From assembly GCA_964411125.1 (NCBI GenBank), contig CAYPJU010000056.1, positions 1 to 42,398 of the forward strand: DNA of 42,398 bases, read 5' to 3'. Source of the DNA: JBFIHF01 sp964411125 (GTDB taxonomy: Bacteria; Myxococcota_A; Bradymonadia; Bradymonadales; Bradymonadaceae). The translations under genes were made by a program, and so were the position numbers. The notes beneath the pieces are model-generated. The model had not been told where the DNA came from and made no database searches. It saw only the letters and a list, made by a program, of their open reading frames with translations. Shown one piece after another: positions 8,436 to 15,204 of this stretch; the stretch's first letter is position 1, and every line of letters starts with the position of its first letter.

Positions 8436-8464
8436 TTTCTGCCAGACGACCGCCGTGCTGTCAA
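8435..8464 (-). promoter_or_regulatory. Predicted sigma-70-type promoter of the TetR/transport operon
   Basis: Read on the minus strand, a perfect -35 TTGACA (8464-8459) is followed after 18 bases by a weak -10 AGAAAT (8440-8435). Transcription would start near 8428, inside the inverted-repeat operator, which is an ideal position for repression by TetR. The leader would be about 85-90 bases. The -10 match is poor, so the exact hexamer is uncertain. Confidence 0.45.
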
Positions 8465-8536
8465 ACTCGAACGAAAACAACCTGAATTGGCAAGTGGTTG
8501 AGCGCCGAACGCCTCGGCCGCCAGCCCGCGGAGGGG

Positions 8537-9280
8537 TCAGCCGATGGCGCCGAACGCGACCAGGAGTGCGAAGGGTACGAAGACGACCAGCATAGGCTTC
8601 CAGATACCGATCTCGGGGTTGTAGCTCCGCACGGCGTTGAGCTGTACGTGGACGAGCCAGAAGACGGCCATCATGTGGCCCAACGGGAACTCGTACACGG
8701 GCGGGACGAGCTGGAAGAGGTACGCCGCCGAAGAGTATCCGACGATGCGGGTCACGACACGGAGCGTCGAGCTCGCCCCGACGACGCGGAGCATGCCGTG
8801 CATCAAGCCGATGTGAAACAGCAGGACCATCGGTGCGATGATCGGGATGGTCCCGAGGCGAAGGTAGAAGGCTGTCTCGGGGGAGACGCCTGCTTCTTTC
8901 GCCACCTCGGAGATGAACTCGGGGAACGCGTCGACGAAGAGCCACATCCACAGGGTGCTCGCCTCCGATCCAATCGCATACGCGATGCAGCCGAAGACGA
9001 AGGCGGGGAGGGCGGGGCCGAACGGCGGCGTGACGCGGAAGAAGTTGCGGGAACCGCTCGCGATGGCGACGAACGTGAACAAGAACGCGTGGATGCGCCG
9101 CAGCCCGCGGGACGACTCCCAGCGGGTTCGGAGCGCTTCGACGACCATCTGGGTGCAACGGTCGCAGACTGCGAACCCCGTCAGCGTCGCGTTGTGGCAA
9201 CGAAAACAGATGTCTTCGTCGCAGCTCGTACAGATCGCGACGGCGGGGTTCTCGTCGTAGGCGCAGCGGCGCTCGCTCAC
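8537..9280 (-). CDS. B-box-type zinc finger, YIP1-like membrane protein
   Basis: The protein is 247 aa. Residues about 5-42 form a Cys/His-rich zinc-binding module (Cys in RRCAYDE, CTSCDEDICFRCH, VCDRC) similar to B-box zinc fingers. The rest is a membrane domain with about five hydrophobic segments (about 62-75, 88-103, 145-165, 178-195 and 225-245), consistent with the YIP1 family. It overlaps the ffh stop by 4 bases (ATGA) and so is co-translated with the signal recognition particle protein. A role in membrane protein handling is suggested only by this coupling. The zinc finger faces the cytoplasm if the N-terminus is inside. Confidence 0.75.
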   Translation of the reverse strand: MSERRCAYDENPAVAICTSCDEDICFRCHNATLTGFAVCDRCTQMVVEALRTRWESSRGLRRIHAFLFTFVAIASGSRNFFRVTPPFGPALPAFVFGCIAYAIGSEASTLWMWLFVDAFPEFISEVAKEAGVSPETAFYLRLGTIPIIAPMVLLFHIGLMHGMLRVVGASSTLRVVTRIVGYSSAAYLFQLVPPVYEFPLGHMMAVFWLVHVQLNAVRSYNPEIGIWKPMLVVFVPFALLVAFGAIG

Positions 9281-10911
9281 TTCTTGCGAGCCTTACGTGC
9301 TGCGGAACGCTTGCGCTTGCGCTTGCTGCGCGACATCGACTTCGACTTGGTCCCCTTGCCGCTGGGGTTCATGTGTCCCCCGGGTGGAGTGTAGCCCGGC
9401 GGCAGGTTGACGTTGCCGAACCCGGGGAGACCGCCCATCTGGCCGCCGGCTGCGCCGGGGCCCCCGCCACCCATGAGGTCGCCGAGGAGCGCCGAGAGGT
9501 CCATGTCCTTCATCTGGCGCATCTGGTTGAGCTGCTTGAACCCGGGAATCTTGTCGAGGAATCCCCCGCCGAAGTTCGAGAACTGCGACATCATCTGACG
9601 CATGAGGTTGAACTGCTGAATCACCTGCTCGACCTTCTCCATCGGCGTACCGGAGCCTCGCGAGATACGGCGCACACGGTTCGGTTGACGGGTCAGAACG
9701 TCGGGGTTGGTCCGCTCCTTCTCCGTCATCGAGTCGATGATGGCGCGGATCTTCACGAGCTCGTGGTCGTCGATCTGCACGTTCTCGGGGAGCCCGCCGC
9801 CGAAGAACGGCATCATCTCCATCAGCTCGTTCATCGAGCCGAGCTTCGAGATCTGAGCGAGCTGGTTGTAGAAGTCGTTGAAGTCGAATTCGCCGGAGAG
9901 CATGCGCATCGCGTCTTTTTCGGCGCGCTGCGCGTCCTCCTCGGAGAGGCTCTTCTCGAACTTCTGCATCAAGCCCATGACGTCACCGAACCCGAGGATC
10001 CGGTTCGCGAATCCCTCCGGACGGAACGCTTCGAGGTCGTCGACCTTCTCGCCGACACCGACGAACTTGATCGGCTTGCCGGTGACTTCCTTGATCGACA
10101 GGGCGGCACCACCGCGTGCGTCACCGTCGAGCTTCGTCATGATGAAGCCGTCGATCTCGAGCCGCTGGTTGAACTCGGCAGCGGTGTTGACGGCGTCCTG
10201 TCCGATCATCGCGTCGACGACCAGGAAGATGTTCTCGGGGCCGGTCGTCTGGACGATCGTCTCGAGCTCGTCCATCAGGACGTCGTCGACGGCGAGGCGT
10301 CCCGCGGTGTCGAAGATGATGAGATCGCACTCTTTGTTCTTCGCGATCTTCAGGGCTTCGTTGCACACCTCGACGGGATCGGCACCCTCTTTGGCGTGGA
10401 CGGGCACGCCGAGCTGTTGGCCGAGCACCCGCAGCTGCTCGATGGCGGCCGGTCGGTAGACGTCGGCACCGACGAGGAGCGGCTTCTTGCCGTATTCGTC
10501 CATGCAGAGCTTGGCGAGCTTTGCGGTGGTCGTCGTCTTACCGGAACCCTGCAGGCCGACCATCATGATCTTCGTCGGTCCCAGGCGCTCGTTCGCGAAA
10601 TGGATGGTCGCGTCGACCGGTCCCATCAGCGCTTCGAGCTCGTCGTGGCAGATGCGGATGAAGTGGTCGCCCGGCGTGACGTCGACGCGTTCGGAGCCGG
10701 TGGCCTTGACCTTCACGATCTCACCGATCGCCTTGTCCTTGACGCGCTTCACGAAGTTCTTCGCGATGCGGAAGTGGACGTCCGCCTCGAGCATGCTCAT
10801 CCGGATGTCTTTGAGCGCATCCTCGATGTTTTCTTCGGTCAATTCGCGCTTCCCTTCGAAGCGCATCCGCACGTTGCGGAATCCTTTGGAGACGACGTCG
10901 AACATTGCCAT
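9277..10911 (-). CDS. ffh: Signal recognition particle protein Ffh (SRP54 GTPase)
   Basis: The protein is 544 aa, longer than the usual roughly 450 because of a C-terminal tail. The N domain covers residues about 1-95. The GTPase domain has the P-loop GLQGSGKTT (119-127), DTAGR (201-205) and TKLDGDARGG (about 260). The Met-rich M domain (about 325-465) includes the SRP-RNA-binding RISRGSG motif and many FNLMRQMM-type Met clusters. The tail is Gly/Pro-rich (GGGGPGAAGGQMGG) and ends in a strongly basic Lys/Arg/Ser run that might bind RNA or ribosomes. Ffh delivers ribosome-nascent chains to FtsY at the membrane. Met3 (10905) is an alternative start. No 4.5S RNA gene is visible nearby. Confidence 0.98.
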   Translation of the reverse strand: MAMFDVVSKGFRNVRMRFEGKRELTEENIEDALKDIRMSMLEADVHFRIAKNFVKRVKDKAIGEIVKVKATGSERVDVTPGDHFIRICHDELEALMGPVDATIHFANERLGPTKIMMVGLQGSGKTTTTAKLAKLCMDEYGKKPLLVGADVYRPAAIEQLRVLGQQLGVPVHAKEGADPVEVCNEALKIAKNKECDLIIFDTAGRLAVDDVLMDELETIVQTTGPENIFLVVDAMIGQDAVNTAAEFNQRLEIDGFIMTKLDGDARGGAALSIKEVTGKPIKFVGVGEKVDDLEAFRPEGFANRILGFGDVMGLMQKFEKSLSEEDAQRAEKDAMRMLSGEFDFNDFYNQLAQISKLGSMNELMEMMPFFGGGLPENVQIDDHELVKIRAIIDSMTEKERTNPDVLTRQPNRVRRISRGSGTPMEKVEQVIQQFNLMRQMMSQFSNFGGGFLDKIPGFKQLNQMRQMKDMDLSALLGDLMGGGGPGAAGGQMGGLPGFGNVNLPPGYTPPGGHMNPSGKGTKSKSMSRSKRKRKRSAARKARKK

Positions 10912-11231
10912 GGGCCAGATCCTCGGCTGAAAAAACTACAAAAACGGGTCGAGCCGGCGCACTTCGCCAGCTGGATGATTTTGGGGTGGGAGGGGCCCCG
11001 AAAGGTACGGGTTGTCAGGCCACGCGGAACCTAGACGCCTCGCGGCCCGGTGTCAATCGACGGGCTCGGTGGCGTGACGGCAAGCTCGTCCTTCGTCGCT
11101 CTCCTTGCCGTCGCCTTCTCGAGCGACTTCCGCCCATTGAAGCGCGCGCTTCGCTCGGCGCCGTTGAGCGCGCGCGAGAGGCCTGATACAGAGCAGCCCC
11201 TCCCCAAAACACTGTCGGGCGCGAGTCACTG
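10912..11231. other. Divergent intergenic region between ffh and acylase gene
   Basis: This 320-base stretch holds no convincing gene. It should contain the promoters of ffh (leftward) and the acylase lipoprotein (rightward), but I cannot name convincing -35/-10 pairs. It does hold a G-rich motif (10978-10995), an 11-bp hairpin (11074-11114) and a 14-base perfect palindrome, GAAGCGCGCGCTTC (11139-11152), 80 bases before the acylase start. Confidence 0.6.
11074..11114. repeat. Long-armed inverted repeat/hairpin
   Basis: The arms GTGACGGCAAG (11074-11084) and CTTGCCGTCGC (11104-11114) pair over 11 positions with one G-T wobble, enclosing a 19-base loop. It lies midway in the divergent ffh/acylase intergenic region. 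It has no T tract, so it is not a standard terminator; it may be a structured leader or a regulatory site. Confidence 0.45.
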
Positions 11232-13967
11232 ATGAAGAACGATTGGATCCTCTGGGTGTCGACGGCGATGGCGTCCGTCGCGCTCGTTTCCTCGGGTTGC
11301 GATGGCTGCCGCACTACGCCCGATGACCACGATGCCGATGGAATGGCGTTCGTCGACGCAGGTCGCGACGAGGGCGCCGAGCCGCTCGACACCGGGGCCG
11401 AAGATGTCGGTTTCCGGCCGGACGGCGGCGACGACATGGGACGGTCGGGGGTGAGCATCGAGGGCCTGAGCGCGCCGGCGACGGTACGGTTCGACGAGCA
11501 CGGCGTTCTCCACGTCCGTTGCGCGACCGACGAGGACTGCTTCGCCGTTCAGGGCTACTTCCACGCCCGGCATCGTTTCGGCCAGATGGACCTCAACCGC
11601 CGCGTCGCGACGGGGCGCATCTCGACCCTCGTCGGCAACCTCGCGGTCGACTTCGACGAGACGATGCGGCTGCTGCTCTCGACGCGCGACGGGGAACCGC
11701 TCGCCGACGCGATGTGGGAGGCGACCTCGCCGGAGGGCAAGGCGCTGATCTCGGCGTACACGCGCGGCGTCAACGCGTGGCTCGAGGACCTCGCGAGCGG
11801 ACGAAACGGGGCGAAGCTCCCCGACGAATACGACTTCCCCTTGCTGCAGAGCGACACGATCTTCGCGTGGACCGAAACGGATTCGATCGCTGCGGCGCTC
11901 CTGATCGTCGACGCGCTCTCCAACCGTTCCGAGAGCGACCTGCTCGAGGGGGAGATTCACGCGCTGCTGACACCCGACCAGGCGTTCGACTTCCTCGCCG
12001 GCCCCTCGGTCACGGGGGTGACCACGTTGGGCGTCGCGGGAGAGACCTTCGGCTCGAACGTCGGGTTGCAGCGCCGTCCGTCGACGGAGGGGCTGGCGGT
12101 CGCGAGCGCGCGGCTGCGCACCGCCGTTCCGCTGATGCGCCGAGCCGCGGCCCGACTGCGTCACGCCGACGAGATGCGGGGCCTCGACCGCAGTCGGGCC
12201 GGCTCGAACGGGTGGTTGCTCTCCGGCGAGCGAACCGCGTCGGGGTTCCCGATCCTCGCGAACGATCCCCACCTCGACGTGTCGAACCCGAACATCTGGT
12301 ACTTCTCGGAGCTCGACGCGGCGACGGAAGGCGAGGGGAGCCACGTCACGGGCGTCAGCTTGCCAGGCTTCCCCGGCGTCATCCTGGGGCACAACGAGCG
12401 TGTCGCGTGGGGCAGTACGACGTCGTACTGGGATCTGAGCGACGTCTACGTCGAGGAGCTCACGGCAGACGGGAAGGGCGTGGTGTTCGACGGCGGCGTC
12501 GTCCCGATCGTCGAGCGCGACGTGGAGTTCGAGATTCCCGGCGCCGACCCAGAAATCCGGACTCTTCGCTGGGTGCCGCATCACGGACCGATCCTCGCTT
12601 ACGACCCCGCCGAGGGGACGGCGATCTCGCTGCGCTGGACCGGCAACGACGCCCGGACCGACGCCGACGCAATCCTGTCGCTACGCAAGGCGGCCAGCGT
12701 CGAGGAAGTCCGCGCGAGCCTCGAGGGTGTGACGACGCTGAACCAGAGTTGGATGGCCGCCGACGTCGCCGGCAACATCGCCTGGATGCCGTTCGACGAC
12801 GTTCCGAGGCGCCCGTGGGCGTCCCTCGAAACGCCGCCGTGGGCGCCGCTGCCGGGCGACGGCACCGCCGAGTGGGAGGCGCCGTACGCGACCGCGGAGT
12901 TGCCCCAGACGACCAACCCCGCCACCGGGGTCGTCATCACGGCGAACAACGATCACACCGGCGCAACCCTCGACGGCGATCCGACGAACCAGACGTACGG
13001 GTATCTGCAGAAACCGGGGGAGAGCACGGGCTACCGCATCGGCCGCATCGCGGCCCTGCTGGATGCCGCGCCGATGCAGACCCCGTCCGACTCGATGGAG
13101 ATTCAGTACGACCACTACGTCGCGGCGCGCGACGCCATCGTCCCGCCGGTCCAGACCGTGGTGCAGGCGGCGGCGACGCCCCCGAGCGCCGCGGTCGCCG
13201 AGCTGCTCGCCACGCTCGGTGCCTGGGACGGCACGTGCCCCACGGGACTCGCGGGGAACGAACCCGACTCGGCGCCGGCGACCGACGACGCGGAGCTCGA
13301 CGCTTCCGCGGGGTGCGTCGCGTTCCACACGCTCTTCGTAGAGCTCGGGGCCGGCGTCTTCGCCGACGAGCTGGCCGACGTCGACTTCACGACCCATCAC
13401 CTGACCCAGCCCGTCGCTCAGACGCTTTCGCTTTTGATGTCGCGGCCCCAGGACCTCCGCTACGGCGAGTCGTGGTTCGACGACGTGGCCACCCCGGAGG
13501 TCGAGACGCGCGAGGTCACGGTGCTCGCGGCCCTGGAACGCGCCGCGGGGACTATCGCGGAACTCTACCCGGACGCGAGTTCTCCGCGCGATTGGACGTG
13601 GGGCACCCACCACGCGCTTCGGCTGCCAGCGAACTTGCTCGACAGCATCAACGTGATGCGTTTCAACGGCCCCGAAGCCGCGGCCCCCGGAGGGCTGTTG
13701 TCGGTGAATGTGGCGACCCCCGATGCGTTCTCGACCGACGATTTTCGGTTCACCCACGCAGCGTCGATGCGCCACGTGGTGGAGCTGCGGCCCGACGGGC
13801 TCGTCTCGCACTGGGCGATGCCCGGGGGCCAGCACCATTTCCGCGACTCGCCGCACTACCTCGACCTGCTCCCCGGCTGGCTCGAGGGCGTCTACTTCGA
13901 AATGCCGTTCGCGCCGGAAGACGTCGACGCGGCGGCGGTCGAGACGGCGGACGTCACGCCGCGGTGA
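11232..13967 (+). CDS. Penicillin acylase family lipoprotein (Ntn hydrolase)
   Basis: The protein is 911 aa, longer than the usual 750-850. Residues 1-22 form a lipoprotein signal ending in the lipobox VSSGC (Cys23). An Asp/Gly-rich spacer follows (about 30-75), then the acylase alpha-like region (about 75-320, HGVLHVRCATDEDCFAVQGYFHARHRFGQMD-type motifs). The self-cleavage site is GSNGW with Ser325 as the predicted N-terminal nucleophile. The oxyanion/active-site Asn is in TANNDHTG (572-573). Family members hydrolyse amides such as beta-lactam side chains or N-acyl-homoserine lactones, and the substrate here cannot be told. It is tethered to a membrane by its lipid. It converges on the deacetylase gene with 5 bases between stops. 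Confidence 0.93.
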   Translation: MKNDWILWVSTAMASVALVSSGCDGCRTTPDDHDADGMAFVDAGRDEGAEPLDTGAEDVGFRPDGGDDMGRSGVSIEGLSAPATVRFDEHGVLHVRCATDEDCFAVQGYFHARHRFGQMDLNRRVATGRISTLVGNLAVDFDETMRLLLSTRDGEPLADAMWEATSPEGKALISAYTRGVNAWLEDLASGRNGAKLPDEYDFPLLQSDTIFAWTETDSIAAALLIVDALSNRSESDLLEGEIHALLTPDQAFDFLAGPSVTGVTTLGVAGETFGSNVGLQRRPSTEGLAVASARLRTAVPLMRRAAARLRHADEMRGLDRSRAGSNGWLLSGERTASGFPILANDPHLDVSNPNIWYFSELDAATEGEGSHVTGVSLPGFPGVILGHNERVAWGSTTSYWDLSDVYVEELTADGKGVVFDGGVVPIVERDVEFEIPGADPEIRTLRWVPHHGPILAYDPAEGTAISLRWTGNDARTDADAILSLRKAASVEEVRASLEGVTTLNQSWMAADVAGNIAWMPFDDVPRRPWASLETPPWAPLPGDGTAEWEAPYATAELPQTTNPATGVVITANNDHTGATLDGDPTNQTYGYLQKPGESTGYRIGRIAALLDAAPMQTPSDSMEIQYDHYVAARDAIVPPVQTVVQAAATPPSAAVAELLATLGAWDGTCPTGLAGNEPDSAPATDDAELDASAGCVAFHTLFVELGAGVFADELADVDFTTHHLTQPVAQTLSLLMSRPQDLRYGESWFDDVATPEVETREVTVLAALERAAGTIAELYPDASSPRDWTWGTHHALRLPANLLDSINVMRFNGPEAAAPGGLLSVNVATPDAFSTDDFRFTHAASMRHVVELRPDGLVSHWAMPGGQHHFRDSPHYLDLLPGWLEGVYFEMPFAPEDVDAAAVETADVTPR

Positions 13968-13972
13968 GGGGG

Positions 13973-15061
13973 CTAGCGGAGCTCCCAGAAGCTCTGCGAG
14001 CGTGCGTTGAACGTCGTGTCCCCCTCCGACATCTCCCAACCCGTCCCGTTGAGCCAAGCGTAGCTCTCGCGGAAAATGCCGGGATCCACCCCGGTCTGAA
14101 GGTAGTCGGGCGACCCGGCGATCACGCGCCACGTCGCGTCGGACACTCGCCGGAAATACGCGGCGTCGGGATCGGTCGCGCACGTGCGTCCGCGTCGAAC
14201 GGTCGTCTCCAGGTCGTTCTCCCACACGCCGACGTGGACCGCGCGGTGATCGGGGTGATCGTAGACGATGCAGTCGGGGTAGTTCGCGTTCCAAAACGAT
14301 CCCGCCAGCGCCTGGTAGTCGGGAAGATCGGGCAGGACGACCCCCTTCATCGAGCGCACGAGCGCGTTCGCCGCCACCAGGTTCGTCGCCTCGAGACCGC
14401 CGTCGGGGAAATCGAACACCACCCGGGCGGAGTTCGGTCCGACCCACGCGTCGAAGCGTCCGGCGGTGGGATCCACGTCGCTGACGTCGGGGGAATCCTC
14501 TGCGAGGACGTCGAGGGAGCGATCCGTAGCCGCCGCGCGGTTGAGGAACCGATGGAAACTTCGGATGCGGTTCGCCTTGCAGGCTTCGGAATCGCGAGGG
14601 ACCGCCGTGTACTGATCGGTGTTCGGGTGAGAGGCCGGGGTCTCGCAGTAGCCGGTGTGGCCGCCCCGGGTCAGCAGGACGAAGACGTGGTAGTTGGCCG
14701 ACGACCCTTCGATGACGGACCACGATTCGAACTCGTCGTCGGGGTGAGCGACGAAGATGTAGGACATCTGCGACTTGGTCGTCGCGGGCGGCCCCGGAGA
14801 CGAGGGAGACGACGGTTGCGATCCCGACATCGTGCCGGAGGGCTGAGCCGGGCCGGGCGTCTCGGACGCGGTCTCCGGCTCGACGTTCGATGATGGTTCC
14901 TCTGCCCCCTCCGCTAGGGTGCCGTCGTCCGGATCCGCCTCCTCGCCGACTTCGGTCGCCATCGCGGAGCGGTCGGGTGCGTCCAGGATGTCGGGCCCGG
15001 TGGCCTCGGAACATCCGAGCGTCAGAGAGAGGAGGACAATCGCTGCTGTGAGTTTCGACAT
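13973..15061 (-). CDS. LmbE/PIG-L-type deacetylase lipoprotein
   Basis: The protein is 362 aa from the ATG at 15061, chosen because it gives a clean lipoprotein signal (MSKLTAAIVLLSLTLGC, Cys17) with a GGGAG ribosome site upstream. A longer in-frame start lacks this. Residues about 20-97 are a Pro/Ser/Glu/Thr-rich flexible spacer. The catalytic domain starts at YIFVAHPDDE (101-110), the zinc-binding and general-base motif of LmbE/PIG-L N-acetylglucosaminyl deacetylases. A later HPDHRAVH (about 270) supplies the remaining histidines. Cytoplasmic relatives act on GlcNAc-PI or mycothiol/bacillithiol precursors. A surface or periplasmic lipoprotein form suggests action on an envelope or extracellular sugar. 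The exact substrate is unknown. Confidence 0.85.
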   Translation of the reverse strand: MSKLTAAIVLLSLTLGCSEATGPDILDAPDRSAMATEVGEEADPDDGTLAEGAEEPSSNVEPETASETPGPAQPSGTMSGSQPSSPSSPGPPATTKSQMSYIFVAHPDDEFESWSVIEGSSANYHVFVLLTRGGHTGYCETPASHPNTDQYTAVPRDSEACKANRIRSFHRFLNRAAATDRSLDVLAEDSPDVSDVDPTAGRFDAWVGPNSARVVFDFPDGGLEATNLVAANALVRSMKGVVLPDLPDYQALAGSFWNANYPDCIVYDHPDHRAVHVGVWENDLETTVRRGRTCATDPDAAYFRRVSDATWRVIAGSPDYLQTGVDPGIFRESYAWLNGTGWEMSEGDTTFNARSQSFWELR

Positions 15062-15204
15062 CGAGGCGGCTCCCGTGAGAACTGCCTTCTCCAGTGCAAG
15101 AACAACGCCATCCGGAAGGGCGCTGAACCCCGCCAAACGTGGTCCGCCGCGGCTCGACGGCGTGGCCCTCGAGCATCAGATCGTGTCCTCGACGCCCCGC
15201 CCGA

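Noticed and set aside
10912..11231. A possible 4.5S SRP RNA or tRNA near ffh
   Set aside because: I found no conserved SRP RNA tetraloop region or tRNA T-arm motif in the spacer; only a hairpin and a palindrome are present.
11519..14893. A very long (1124 codons) plus-strand open frame overlapping the acylase and deacetylase genes
   Set aside because: It is Arg-rich and low in complexity, the typical off-frame shadow of a high-GC gene. The overlapped frames carry clear family motifs.
12681..15176. An 831-codon minus-strand frame antisense to the acylase and covering the deacetylase gene
   Set aside because: Arg/Gly/Pro/Val-rich shadow composition, no domain signal, and it contradicts the well supported acylase and deacetylase frames.
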